Assembly: GCF_900101705.1 (NCBI RefSeq)
Contig: NZ_FNAC01000011.1
Coordinates: forward strand, 62,001-126,000
Origin: Algoriphagus faecimaris
GTDB lineage: Bacteria; Bacteroidota; Bacteroidia; Cytophagales; Cyclobacteriaceae
Length of the DNA: 64,000 nt
Direction of reading: 5' to 3'
Part shown: piece after piece, positions 17,958 to 27,118 of the stretch
Layout: each line of letters begins with the position of its first letter
How positions within the stretch are numbered: position 1 is the first letter of the stretch
Position numbers and translations under genes: made by a program
The notes under the pieces: generated by a model
Told to the model about the DNA's origin: nothing
Databases searched by the model: none
The model's input: only the letters and a program-made list of their open reading frames with translations

Positions 17958-19202
17958 TTATTGTTCAAATTCTTGTTTGAGGATTCGGAAAATCTCGTCG
18001 ATTGTCTCCTCCTCAAGTTCGGTTCTTCTTAGCAAATCCTCTTTGGACAATGCCAAAACACTCTTTGCTGTATCTAAACCTGTTTTTTTCAATTCTTCTA
18101 TAATCCAAGCATCAATCTCATCGGTGAATTCATCCAAGACTACATCTTCCTCTTCTGTCTCACTCAACTCTCTGAATACATCTATCTCATAACCTACCAA
18201 TCGGCTTGCCAATTTGATATTGAATCCACCTTTTCCTATCGCGAGCGACACTTGGTCAGGCTTCAGATAGACTGAAATTCTTTTTGTTTCTTCATTGGCC
18301 GAGATAGAAGAAACCTTAGCCGGACTTAATGCCCTAGACACATAAAGGTCCAGATTTTCGGTATAATTGATGACATCTATGTTTTCATTCTGAAGTTCTC
18401 TCACTACAGCATGAATTCTAGACCCTTTCATTCCCACGCATGCACCTACCGGATCGATACGGTCATCATAAGATTCTACCGCTACCTTGGCTCTTTCACC
18501 CGGTTCTCGGACGATTTTGACAATAGTAATTAAGCCATCATATACTTCTGGCACTTCATTTTCAAATAACCGCTCCAAGAAAACAGGACTGGTTCTAGAA
18601 AGGATGATTTTTGGCGTACCATTCATCATGTCTACTTTGTGCACGATGGCCTTAACGCTATCACCTTTTCGGAATCTATCTTTAGGAATTTGCTCTCCTT
18701 TTGGCAAAATCAACTCATTGCCCTCGCCATCGATGAGCAAAATTTCTCTGCCGAGAATCTGATATACTTCAGCAGTGACGATCTCTCCTACTTGCTCCTC
18801 GTACTTATTAAATAGCAAATCTTTTTCAAGATCTTTGATTCGTTGGATAAGGGTCTGACGGGCCATTTGCACAGCTCTTCTTCCAAAATCCTCCAACTCT
18901 ATCTTTTCATATACTTCTTCGCCGATTTCAAAATCAGGCTCAATTTTCCGCGCATCCGAGAAACTAATCTTATCAAAGTCCCAAATATCCTCGGAATTAT
19001 CGTCAACGATCTCCCGAATACGGAAAATCTCCAAATCGCCTTGGTCAGCATTGATCGTCACATCGAAGTTTTCGTCTGTCTCAAACTTCTTGCGAATCAT
19101 CGCTCGGAAAACATCTTCCAGAATACGGATCATAGTAGGTCGATCCACATTTTTAGACCTCGCAAATTCAGCGAAGGATTCTATTAAGACTTTGGCATCC
19201 AT
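17958..19202 (-). CDS. nusA: Transcription termination/antitermination factor NusA
   Basis: 414 residues: N-terminal RNA-polymerase-binding domain, S1 domain (EEQVGEIVTAEVYQILGREI), then two KH domains with GMKGSRIHAVVREL and GKGGFNIKLASRLVG. The C-terminal acidic region ends in a helix-hairpin-like segment, KSVLALSKEDLLRRTELEEE; the paired acidic repeats of E. coli NusA are absent, as in many phyla. It modulates pausing and termination. Begins 5 bases after rimP, so co-translated. Confidence 0.95.
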   Translation of the reverse strand: MDAKVLIESFAEFARSKNVDRPTMIRILEDVFRAMIRKKFETDENFDVTINADQGDLEIFRIREIVDDNSEDIWDFDKISFSDARKIEPDFEIGEEVYEKIELEDFGRRAVQMARQTLIQRIKDLEKDLLFNKYEEQVGEIVTAEVYQILGREILLIDGEGNELILPKGEQIPKDRFRKGDSVKAIVHKVDMMNGTPKIILSRTSPVFLERLFENEVPEVYDGLITIVKIVREPGERAKVAVESYDDRIDPVGACVGMKGSRIHAVVRELQNENIDVINYTENLDLYVSRALSPAKVSSISANEETKRISVYLKPDQVSLAIGKGGFNIKLASRLVGYEIDVFRELSETEEEDVVLDEFTDEIDAWIIEELKKTGLDTAKSVLALSKEDLLRRTELEEETIDEIFRILKQEFEQ

Positions 19203-19207
19203 TTGAT

Positions 19208-19690
19208 TTATTTAAAAGATACTTGAACAATTGATTTTTTTACATCCTCAAATGCATAAGAAGCTTCCTCTTCGGTGGCCTTCTTTCCTTTTTCTTTTTT
19301 CTTTACCTGGAGAGTAAATTCTTTCTCTCCTACAGACAAAAGCTTTCCCTTGATTTCTTTTCCATCTTCAAGAAATACTTTCAATTCCCTGCCAATATTT
19401 TTCATATATTGCCTAGAGCCACTGAAAGGAAAATCAACCCCTGGTGAAGACACCTCTATTCGATATGCATTGTCTATGAGATTTTTCTCTTCAATCTCAT
19501 TGGATACCGCCCGACTGATCTTTGCACAAGTTTCAATCGTGACACCCTGATCCGCATCAATCAATATATTAAGAAGTGATTGGTCTCCTTTAGGGGATAT
19601 CTTCACTTCTACTAGGAAATGGCTGTCGTCAGGAAGATGACGAGTAACCATTTCTTCTATTAAAGATCGCAAATCAGACATAGCATACAT
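19208..19690 (-). CDS. rimP: Ribosome maturation factor RimP
   Basis: 160 residues with the two RimP domains: the N-terminal alpha/beta part (FLVEVKISPKGDQSLLNILI, DADQGVTIETCAKISRAVS) and YRIEVSSPGVDFPFSGSRQY, followed by a C-terminal SH3-like domain rich in Lys/Glu. RimP is needed for 30S assembly. First gene of rimP-nusA-infB. The ATG at 19690 lies 6 bases after a strong hairpin, which may matter for its expression; a second ATG three codons in is an alternative start. Confidence 0.93.
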   Translation of the reverse strand: MYAMSDLRSLIEEMVTRHLPDDSHFLVEVKISPKGDQSLLNILIDADQGVTIETCAKISRAVSNEIEEKNLIDNAYRIEVSSPGVDFPFSGSRQYMKNIGRELKVFLEDGKEIKGKLLSVGEKEFTLQVKKKEKGKKATEEEASYAFEDVKKSIVQVSFK

Positions 19691-19696
19691 AATGAA

Positions 19697-19719
19697 AGAG
19701 GGGACTTGGTGTCCCCTCT
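19697..19719 (-). promoter_or_regulatory. Leader hairpin directly upstream of rimP start
   Basis: Perfect 9-bp stem AGAGGGGAC / GTCCCCTCT with a 5-base loop, ending 6 bases before the rimP ATG. It would cover the ribosome landing site of the first gene in the operon. Only TTTCATT follows the stem, so it is a poor terminator; translational control is a possible role. Confidence 0.5.
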
Positions 19720-19738
19720 AGAAACTTCGAATACGGCA

Positions 19739-19769
19739 CAAAGGTAAAATAATTTTAATCGAAAAACAA
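19739..19769 (-). promoter_or_regulatory. Candidate promoter of rimP-nusA-infB
   Basis: On the minus strand TTG (19769-19767), 20 bases, TACCTTTG (19746-19739): a good match to the Bacteroidota consensus. Start of transcription would fall about 40 bases before the rimP ATG and include the leader hairpin. The rest of the 19691-20011 gap holds only the mreB upstream region. Confidence 0.55.
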
Positions 19770-19922
19770 TTGGTCCTTAAATTGAATAATCATGCAAATA
19801 CATGCCCACCTGCCCCTAAACTGCTTGATTGCTAAAAAATTAATTTGAAGCCCTTCTTGATTTTCTTTGGGGTAAAGCTCAAAAAATATCCACTTTCTCT
19901 CCGATTTCTGCCTCGAAGATAA

Positions 19923-19959
19923 TAATTTTGCCGACCCCCGTTTAATAAGGTGTACCTTG
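19923..19959 (+). promoter_or_regulatory. Candidate promoter region of the mreB operon
   Basis: TAATTTTG (19923-19930) fits the -7 consensus by itself. Alternatively its TTG (19928-19930) could be a -33 box, with TACCTTG (19953-19959) 22 bases later as an imperfect -7. Both lie within 90 bases of the mreB ATG. Confidence 0.3.
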
Positions 19960-20011
19960 CGTATAATTTATTGAACTACAAACCTCAACTACAAAAGCCA
20001 ATCAATCTAAA

Positions 20012-21040
20012 ATGGGATTATTTGATTTTTTCTCCAGTGACATAGCCATCGATTTAGGGACGGCCAACACACTGATTATTCATAAAGATAAGATCGTCGT
20101 CGACGAGCCTTCTATCATTGCCATCGACAAGACCAACAACCGGGTTTTGGCTGTAGGCAGAGAGGCCATGAATATGCATGAAAAGACGCACGAAAATATA
20201 AAAACCATCCGTCCGCTTAAAGACGGGGTAATCGCCGACTTTTATGCTGCCGAGCAGATGATTAGAGGCTTGATAAAAATGATTCCCGGTCAGAAAAAAG
20301 GAATGTTTCCCCAATCTCACCGAATGGTAATTTGTATCCCTTCTGGAATCACCGAGGTAGAAAAAAGAGCCGTAAGAGACTCCGCAGAGCATGCAGGCGC
20401 CAAAGAAGTCTATATGATATTCGAACCCATAGCAGCAGCGATAGGTATCGGAATAGATATAGAGAAACCTATGGGCTCCATGATAGTAGATATCGGAGGT
20501 GGTACTACTGAGATCGCACTAATAGCTCTTTCTGGAATCGTAGCAGACCAATCCATCCGTGTGGCAGGGGATACGTTTACCAAGGATATTCTCGACTACA
20601 TGAGAAGACAGCACAATCTACTTATCGGAGAGCGGTCAGCTGAAAAAGTGAAAATCGCTATCGGTTCTGCGCTTACTGAATTGGATGAAGCTCCTGAAGA
20701 TTATGAAATAAGAGGTCGTGATCTGATGACAGGGATTCCAAAGGTTATCAAAGTTTCCTATTCGGAAATTGCTTTTGCGCTGGATAAGTCTGTTTCAAAA
20801 ATTGAGGAAGCTGTTTTGAAAGCTTTGGAAATCGCTCCACCTGAGCTTTCCGCTGATATTTATGACAATGGCATCCATCTTACAGGTGGTGGAGCTTTGC
20901 TTAAAGGGCTAGACAAGCGTCTACACCAAAAGACAAAACTCCCTATTCACATTGCGGAAGATCCTCTAAGAGCAGTGGTAAGAGGTACTGGGACTGCGCT
21001 GAAAAACATACATAATTTTAGAACCGTTTTGATGACCTAA
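20012..21040 (+). CDS. mreB: Rod-shape determining actin homologue MreB
   Basis: 342 residues of bacterial actin: phosphate-1 DLGTANTLIIHKD, MVICIPSGITEVEKRAVRDS, phosphate-2 MIVDIGGGTTEIALIALSG and adenosine motif HLTGGGALLKGLDKRL. The N-terminal MGLFDFFSSD is an amphipathic membrane-binding stretch. MreB filaments guide the elongasome along the inner membrane. First gene of mreBCD-mrdA-rodA, all on the plus strand and tightly packed. Confidence 0.97.
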   Translation: MGLFDFFSSDIAIDLGTANTLIIHKDKIVVDEPSIIAIDKTNNRVLAVGREAMNMHEKTHENIKTIRPLKDGVIADFYAAEQMIRGLIKMIPGQKKGMFPQSHRMVICIPSGITEVEKRAVRDSAEHAGAKEVYMIFEPIAAAIGIGIDIEKPMGSMIVDIGGGTTEIALIALSGIVADQSIRVAGDTFTKDILDYMRRQHNLLIGERSAEKVKIAIGSALTELDEAPEDYEIRGRDLMTGIPKVIKVSYSEIAFALDKSVSKIEEAVLKALEIAPPELSADIYDNGIHLTGGGALLKGLDKRLHQKTKLPIHIAEDPLRAVVRGTGTALKNIHNFRTVLMT

Positions 21041-21047
21041 AGCCTGA

Positions 21048-21884
21048 ATGCTACGCATCCTCCAATTCCTATACGGACTCCGGTCTTTTCTTTTATTTAT
21101 TTTGCTGGAGATGCTGGCGCTTTGGCTAATCATCTCAAACAATTCGCCTCAAGGTGCAGCCTTCTTCAATTCTTCCAATGCAGTCTTTGGGTCTATCTTA
21201 AAGACACAATCAGATGTCAGCGATTTCCTTTCTTTAGCTGAGGCTAATGAGGATCTCCTTGAGCAAAATGCACAGCTGCTCGCTAGACTGAAAGTAAATC
21301 TAGAAGAAGACAGTTTATCGACTGATTCTATGGATAGCAGCTTTGTGGCAATGTATGATTTCAAAAGCGGGAAGGTGATCAGTCAAACGCTTCGCTATGC
21401 ACAAAATCACCTGACCATAGATAAAGGAGAAGCACAAGGAATCAAGCCGGGAATGGGAGTATTTAATCATTCGGGCATTGTAGGCAGAATCAAGTCGGTC
21501 TCAAAAAATTACGCTGTAGCTATATCTGTTTTGAATACGGGGCTTTTGGTCTCTTCCAAAATCAAATCTTCTGATGTTTACGGGTCTATAAATTGGGACG
21601 GTAAAAACTCAAAAGAGGTCAAAATGCTCTACGTGCCGAGACATGTGACTGCTCAAGCAGGAGATACGGTTGTTACTTCTGGATACAATGCGATTTTTCC
21701 AGAGGGTATCGAGGTGGGCATTATCACGCAAATCAATCCAGGATCAGATCAAAACTATTTGGATATCACTGTCGAATTGAGCACTGACTTCAGCAAGATT
21801 AATTACGTCTACCTAGTCGAAAACAATCAGATAAAAGAACTCGATTCACTCTATCGAGAAGCAGAAATAGAAAATGAATATTAG
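21048..21884 (+). CDS. mreC: Rod-shape determining protein MreC
   Basis: 278 residues: an N-terminal membrane helix (about 14-32), a coiled coil (about 62-90) and the MreC beta-barrel domain with GEAQGIKPGMGVFNHSGIVGRI and GDTVVTSGYNAIFPEGIEVG. MreC bridges MreB to the periplasmic cell-wall synthases and activates PBP2. Starts 7 bases after mreB and overlaps mreD by 11. Confidence 0.93.
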   Translation: MLRILQFLYGLRSFLLFILLEMLALWLIISNNSPQGAAFFNSSNAVFGSILKTQSDVSDFLSLAEANEDLLEQNAQLLARLKVNLEEDSLSTDSMDSSFVAMYDFKSGKVISQTLRYAQNHLTIDKGEAQGIKPGMGVFNHSGIVGRIKSVSKNYAVAISVLNTGLLVSSKIKSSDVYGSINWDGKNSKEVKMLYVPRHVTAQAGDTVVTSGYNAIFPEGIEVGIITQINPGSDQNYLDITVELSTDFSKINYVYLVENNQIKELDSLYREAEIENEY

Positions 21885-22395
21885 GTCCCTGATCACTTTT
21901 ATATTTACAGGTATCATCCTGATGGCTGTTCAGGTTTTGTTATTGAAGAACCTGGCGCTTTTTGGGGTAGCTATGGGTTTTTTATACCTGCTTTTGATTC
22001 TGGATCTCTCGATAAGTATCAATAAAACCACCCTTTTATTTGTGGCTTTTGGTCTGGGCCTAGTCATTGATATTTTTTATGATAGTTTGGGAATGCATGC
22101 CGCTTCAGCTACGTTGATAGGTTTTCTGAGACCTGTATGGCTGAAGGCAATTAGCCCCACAGGAGGATATGACGACACGGTGCACCCGGATATTCAGGAG
22201 ATGGGTATCAGTTGGTATTTAAGCTATTCTTTTCCACTTCTTTTTATCTATTCTTTACTATTCTTCACGATCGATCAGTGGGGTACAGGAGGGTTGTTTG
22301 GGGTGTTGAATAAAAGTTTATTCTCCGCTATTTTCAGCATGCTTTTGGCTATACTTGTACAATTGCTGTTCTTTAAAAGAAAGAGAAGAATCTGA
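21874..22395 (+). CDS. mreD: Rod-shape determining protein MreD
   Basis: 173 residues and five or six membrane segments, typical of MreD; positive C-terminal end KRKRRI. No enzymatic motif is expected. The identification leans on position between mreC (11-base overlap) and mrdA (shared base in TGATG). An accessory inner-membrane part of the elongasome. Confidence 0.85.
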   Translation: MNIRSLITFIFTGIILMAVQVLLLKNLALFGVAMGFLYLLLILDLSISINKTTLLFVAFGLGLVIDIFYDSLGMHAASATLIGFLRPVWLKAISPTGGYDDTVHPDIQEMGISWYLSYSFPLLFIYSLLFFTIDQWGTGGLFGVLNKSLFSAIFSMLLAILVQLLFFKRKRRI

Positions 22396-24197
22396 TGAAC
22401 GATCAAAGACCGGTAGTCATTATCATCTTTATTTTCTCGGTAGGTTTGATTCTTTTGATCAAGCTATTTTCTATCCAAGTAGTAGACGATAGTTTTATGA
22501 AAAGAGCCGAACGAAACGCCGTGCAGCGAGTCGTCGACCATCCTTACAGAGGACTGATTTACGACCGTAACGGAAAACTTTTGGTCTATAATAATCCGAT
22601 TTTTGACCTGATGCTTGTTCCCCAAGAATTTGAAGTCGGTGACACTACCCGATTTTTGGAGCTTTTTGGGATCAGTAAAGAAAACTTGATCGAAGCCTAT
22701 AATGCAGCCAAAAAGTATTCTTGGGTAAAACCCTCTCCACTTATCAAGCAAATCTCAACCACTGATTTTGCTCGGATTCAAGATTACTTGATTGATTATC
22801 CGGGTCTCTTCGTGATGACTAGATCTGTGCGTGCCTATCCCCAACCTGTAGCTTCGCATGCTTTGGGCTACATCGGTGAGATTAATGCACGCCAACTGGA
22901 AAATGACACCACCAACTACTACTCACAGGGAGATTATGTGGGCCTGAGTGGCCTTGAACGCTACTATGAGCAAGTCCTAAGAGGAAGAAAAGGAGTAAAA
23001 TACAAAATGGTCAATGTCAGAGGGGTAGACAAAGGGCCGTTTAAAGACGGGGAATACGATACAGCCTCTGTAGCCGGAACCAATCTTACCTCCACCATTG
23101 ACATGGAGCTGCAGCGATATGGTGAGATGCTGATGGCTGGAAAAACCGGCTCTGTTGTAGCCATAGAGCCAAAAACAGGGGAAATATTATCGATGATCTC
23201 GGCTCCATTCTACGACCCAAATCAACTTACCGGTTCAGAGTTTGGGAAAACCTACACTGCACTAAACCGAATGGAAACTAAGCCGCTATTCAATAGACCC
23301 ATCATGGCCAAATATCCACCTGGATCTATTTTTAAGGTAGTGCAGAGTTTGATTGGTTTGCAGGACGGGATTTTAACTCCCGAAACTACTTTCGCTTGCA
23401 ACCGATCTCTCGTAGCTTGTCATAATCATCCCTCACCAGTCAATCTATTCGGAGCGATCAGAAACTCCTGCAATCCTTATTACCATCAGGCTTTTAGAAA
23501 AATCATCAACAGAGAAATTTCCTCCAACACTTATAAGGATACTGAAATCGGTCTCAACGACTGGAGAGAAAAAGTGATGAAATTTGGTCTAGGCACTTCA
23601 TTGGGTGTGGATATTACCGGCGAGCTAGGTGGAGACGTTCCCTCGAGCAAGCTTTATGACAGGTTTTATGGAGAGGGTCGATGGAAGTATTCCACGATCT
23701 ATTCCTTGTCTATAGGTCAGGGAGAACTTCAGGTTACGCCTATCCAAATGGCTAATTTAGCAGCCATATTTGCAAATAAAGGGTATTTCTACACGCCTCA
23801 TTTGGTCAAAGCAGTCAATGGAGACCCTAATCAAATCCCTGAGAAATTCAGAATCAAAAGAGATGTAGGAGTAGACGCCCACCATTTCGATATGATTCAA
23901 GACGCTATGGCTGAGGCACTCTATGGTACGGCGGCAAGAGCCATCATCCAAGACATCGTAGTGGCTGGAAAAACCGGAACTGCCCAGAATCCACATGGTG
24001 AGGATCACTCCGTATTTGTAGCTTTTGCTCCAAAAGATGATCCAAAAATAGCCATTGCCGTCTACGTAGAAAATGCTGGGTGGGGAGGAAGAGCTGCCGC
24101 TAGTACAGCCTCTTTAATGATTGAAAAGTACCTAAGGGGAAGCATCAACCGTCAAGCCCTAGAGGAGTATGTTTTGGTTGGAAACTTCAAAAATTAA
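22395..24197 (+). CDS. mrdA: Penicillin-binding protein 2, elongasome transpeptidase
   Basis: 600 residues: one N-terminal membrane helix, the PBP dimerisation domain (HPYRGLIYDRNGKLLVYN, HALGYIGEI), then the transpeptidase domain with SxxK in PPGSIFKVV, SxN in RNSCNPYYH and KTGTAQNPHG. It cross-links peptidoglycan during lateral growth with RodA as glycosyltransferase partner. Coupled to mreD (TGATG) and rodA (TAATG) by one-base overlaps. Confidence 0.96.
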   Translation: MNDQRPVVIIIFIFSVGLILLIKLFSIQVVDDSFMKRAERNAVQRVVDHPYRGLIYDRNGKLLVYNNPIFDLMLVPQEFEVGDTTRFLELFGISKENLIEAYNAAKKYSWVKPSPLIKQISTTDFARIQDYLIDYPGLFVMTRSVRAYPQPVASHALGYIGEINARQLENDTTNYYSQGDYVGLSGLERYYEQVLRGRKGVKYKMVNVRGVDKGPFKDGEYDTASVAGTNLTSTIDMELQRYGEMLMAGKTGSVVAIEPKTGEILSMISAPFYDPNQLTGSEFGKTYTALNRMETKPLFNRPIMAKYPPGSIFKVVQSLIGLQDGILTPETTFACNRSLVACHNHPSPVNLFGAIRNSCNPYYHQAFRKIINREISSNTYKDTEIGLNDWREKVMKFGLGTSLGVDITGELGGDVPSSKLYDRFYGEGRWKYSTIYSLSIGQGELQVTPIQMANLAAIFANKGYFYTPHLVKAVNGDPNQIPEKFRIKRDVGVDAHHFDMIQDAMAEALYGTAARAIIQDIVVAGKTGTAQNPHGEDHSVFVAFAPKDDPKIAIAVYVENAGWGGRAAASTASLMIEKYLRGSINRQALEEYVLVGNFKN

Positions 24198-25471
24198 TGC
24201 GCGATTCTGATGTACATATCAACAGAGTAGATTGGCTAGTGGTAGTCATTTATTTTGCACTGGTTATTATAGGCTGGTTTAATATCTATGCAGCCGTATA
24301 CGATAGTCAGGCTCCTCAGAGCATGTTTGATATGTCAATCAACTCTGGACAGCAGCTCGTTAGAATTGGGATTTCTGTCGTTTTGATCATTTTAATCATG
24401 GTGGCAGATTACCGTTTTTTTGAAAATCTATCTCTTTTTATCTATCTCTTTTTTATTGCGCTTTTGGTAATTACACCATTTATAGGCAAGGAAGTTAATG
24501 GTCAGGTCTTATCCATAGGATTTGGGTCATTTCGAATTCAGCCGGGTGAGTTTGCCAAGCTAGCCACTGCATTGGCCTTGGCCAAAGTCATGGAGCGCCC
24601 TACATTTGACCTCACCAAAACCAAAGATCAGTTAATTGCTTTTGGAGTGCTGTTACTCCCTGTGGCTCTTATTCTTCTACAGCCGGATACCGGTACGGCT
24701 ATGGTTTATTTCTCTTTGCTATTGATGTTTTATCGAGAAGGATTTCCGCAGCGATACTACATTTTGGGATTCGGCTTTATCGCCTTGACACTATTATCAT
24801 TGGGCATAGAAAACAATCTCTATCTGGCTGGAGGGATTATAGCTATAGTCTTGTTTTTAATTTTCCTTGGGAAAAAATCCTGGCAAAAAACAATCGTTTT
24901 TTCCTTGATCGGTGTAGGCCTTATCGCATATAGCTATAGTATAGACTATGTCGTTTCGAAGCTTCCCACTCATCAGCAAAATCGAATTATGGTATTATTC
25001 AATCCCAATTTGGATCCTTTGGGGGTAGGTTGGAACGTGACTCAATCCAAAATCGCCATCGGTTCAGGTGGACTTTTCGGAAAAGGCTACCTTGAGGGAA
25101 CCCAAACCAAGTTTGACTTTGTCCCGGAGCAGCATACCGATTTTATTTTCTGCACGATGGGGGAAGAATTTGGTTGGACTGGTAGTTTTGTCATCATCTC
25201 TCTTTTTGTAACCTTACTCATTCGATTGGTGATCATGGCAGAGCGTCAAAAAAACCGCTTTTCCAGAGTCTATGGCTACGCTGTGATTTCGATATTGCTT
25301 TTCCATTTTATGATAAATATCGCCATGACTGTAGGACTCTTCCCGGTGGTGGGCATTCCATTACCCTTTTTCAGCTACGGAGGGTCTTCGCTTTGGGCTT
25401 TTACCATCTTACTTTTCATCTTTGTCAAATTAGACTCTTCCCGAACGCAGCAATTAGGAAGGTTTAAGTAG
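24197..25471 (+). CDS. rodA: Rod-shape determining peptidoglycan polymerase RodA
   Basis: 424 residues with about ten membrane helices of the SEDS family. Conserved pieces include IQPGEFAKLA, LLQPDTGTAMVYF, DFVPEQHTDFIF and the C-terminal GIPLPFFSYGGSSLWA. RodA polymerises lipid II and works with PBP2, encoded directly upstream. Last gene of the operon; a short element with inverted ends begins 13 bases after its stop. Confidence 0.95.
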   Translation: MRDSDVHINRVDWLVVVIYFALVIIGWFNIYAAVYDSQAPQSMFDMSINSGQQLVRIGISVVLIILIMVADYRFFENLSLFIYLFFIALLVITPFIGKEVNGQVLSIGFGSFRIQPGEFAKLATALALAKVMERPTFDLTKTKDQLIAFGVLLLPVALILLQPDTGTAMVYFSLLLMFYREGFPQRYYILGFGFIALTLLSLGIENNLYLAGGIIAIVLFLIFLGKKSWQKTIVFSLIGVGLIAYSYSIDYVVSKLPTHQQNRIMVLFNPNLDPLGVGWNVTQSKIAIGSGGLFGKGYLEGTQTKFDFVPEQHTDFIFCTMGEEFGWTGSFVIISLFVTLLIRLVIMAERQKNRFSRVYGYAVISILLFHFMINIAMTVGLFPVVGIPLPFFSYGGSSLWAFTILLFIFVKLDSSRTQQLGRFK

Positions 25472-25484
25472 TGCTCTCAAAAAA

Positions 25485-25641
25485 GAGGCTGTCTCTTAAA
25501 TCGCTCTAGTGTACAGAGCATCTGACCAACGAGAGTTGGGCAGTACGAAGGTCATTTCTATCGTATCGGCCGACTTTTCGATTTCGAGACTCTCGGCTCT
25601 CAAGTGCTCAATGTGACAAATTTCACTCTTGAGACAGCCTC
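25485..25641. mobile_element. MITE-like element with inverted ends
   Basis: An 11-bp perfect terminal inverted repeat, GAGGCTGTCTC (25485-25495) and GAGACAGCCTC (25631-25641), bounds 157 bases with no gene, in the gap between the convergent rodA and hypothetical genes. Ends beginning GAGGCTGTCTC resemble those of insertion sequences common in Bacteroidota, which is why I favour a non-autonomous or decayed element. No target duplication is evident, so an ordinary long hairpin at a convergent gene end cannot be excluded. Confidence 0.5.
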
Positions 25642-25664
25642 GCTTTGATCAATATTTTTTGGTT

Positions 25665-26753
25665 TTAATCTGAGAATTTTCTGTAGATCAACTGAGCAAA
25701 CTCATGCACTACTTCAGAGTTGGCATCCCATTCCAACTCTGAAACATATCGCTGATTAACTAGTTCAATAGCTTGATCAAAACTGCTGCAATCATCAATT
25801 GATTTTAGAGCATGGCTAAGCAAATCCGAATTGCCATCGAAGAGCTCCTTAGTAAACATAAATCGCTGATTGATAGCAAGACTATCAGACAAATCTCCCA
25901 GAATAGCTTTCATTCCTCTATAAGACTCTACCGAAAATTTCACCTTCAAATCATCAGCTATCAGAGGCCCTCTCTGGAATTCACGGACTTCCACGGCGGG
26001 TTTGGAGACTGGTGCCTCCACTGTTTTTACCGCAGGTGCAGGAGACTCCTCATCACTCACTTCATCAAAAAAGGAAGTGGATTCGCTGGGCTTAACTTCT
26101 TCCGGTTGGGTCTCCTCGAGTATTTCAGATTCTTTTACCAAATAAGAGTCTAAATCAAATGCCAAAACATCTCCTAAAGTTGCCAAAAGTAAATTAACAG
26201 ACTCTAGACTTTCATTGACAGCTTGGAAATTGGTAGCAATTGCTTTTTTATAATTGATGGACTCATGACCAAAACCGGTCTTATCTATCAAAAAGGAAAC
26301 CACTGAAGTATGCCATTTATAGTACTTCTTATTTTCTTTGAGATACACATTGATTTTTTCTAAAGGAGCCTTGTCAATTTCTGACTGATAATACGCCACC
26401 GGGTCGGTAGCTAATCGAATGGCACTTTTGACTGCGGTGACTAAAAGAGGCTCAAGATGCTTGCGCTCCACTTTTATCCTTCTGGAGAGCACGTTCATAA
26501 ATTGAGTGAGAGACTCATGTACAGCGATATCCCGATAATCGAAGTAAGGATTGGATTTTAACTTCTCGAGCTCTTCTTGCCAGAGTTCAAAAAGCCGTTG
26601 GATGACAAAAAAATTGACTTGCACTGCTGAAGTCAGCTGTACAATATCCTGGCCTGTAATAAACTGCCTATCTGTATAATATCGATCGCAAGCAATAGAA
26701 GCGAAGTTTTTGGCGTAATTTTCTAAATAATTGCTGTTAATTTGGACTGTCAT
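25665..26753 (-). CDS. Conserved hypothetical protein
   Basis: 362 residues, mostly helical and soluble, without signal peptide. An alpha-helical N-terminal domain (about 1-205) is joined by an acidic Pro/Glu/Ser-rich linker (about 210-265) to a second helical domain (about 275-360) that starts LKVKFSVESYRGMKAILGDL. The two-domain layout suggests a scaffolding or regulatory protein; no family motif is recognised. Divergent from the ferredoxin gene, with only 35 bases between start codons, so the promoters must overlap or be very close. Confidence 0.6.
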   Translation of the reverse strand: MTVQINSNYLENYAKNFASIACDRYYTDRQFITGQDIVQLTSAVQVNFFVIQRLFELWQEELEKLKSNPYFDYRDIAVHESLTQFMNVLSRRIKVERKHLEPLLVTAVKSAIRLATDPVAYYQSEIDKAPLEKINVYLKENKKYYKWHTSVVSFLIDKTGFGHESINYKKAIATNFQAVNESLESVNLLLATLGDVLAFDLDSYLVKESEILEETQPEEVKPSESTSFFDEVSDEESPAPAVKTVEAPVSKPAVEVREFQRGPLIADDLKVKFSVESYRGMKAILGDLSDSLAINQRFMFTKELFDGNSDLLSHALKSIDDCSSFDQAIELVNQRYVSELEWDANSEVVHEFAQLIYRKFSD

Positions 26754-26788
26754 TGCTTAGGTGATGTTTTAGAAAAGTAAACGAACAA

Positions 26789-27115
26789 ATGCCGAGAATA
26801 GTCATTGAAAACCTATTTAATCGTACAATTAATTCGACGGCAAGTAAGCGTAAAGTTATTGAATTAATTCATGAAAACGGAATCGACTGGATGCATGCCT
26901 GTGGCAAAAAGGGCCGATGCACCAGTTGCAAAATGATTGTGGTGGAGGGTTTGGAAAATCTCAGCGAACCTAATGAACGAGAGACCAATTATTTTAAACA
27001 GAAGCGCCTTGGACCACAAGAGCGCCTTTCCTGTCAATCTACTTTGGATAAAGGGGAGATTAGAATCCGAGTTGCCGAAATCAATAAGTTTCCCCATTTA
27101 GAATACAGCGAATAA
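26789..27115 (+). CDS. 2Fe-2S ferredoxin
   Basis: 108 residues with the plant/adrenodoxin-type cluster motif CGKKGRCTSCK (C-x5-C-x2-C) and a fourth Cys in RLSCQSTL. No membrane anchor. An electron carrier of unknown partner; it is shorter and more basic than the NqrF ferredoxin domain. Followed after 3 bases by thymidine kinase. Confidence 0.85.
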   Translation: MPRIVIENLFNRTINSTASKRKVIELIHENGIDWMHACGKKGRCTSCKMIVVEGLENLSEPNERETNYFKQKRLGPQERLSCQSTLDKGEIRIRVAEINKFPHLEYSE

Positions 27116-27118
27116 GTT

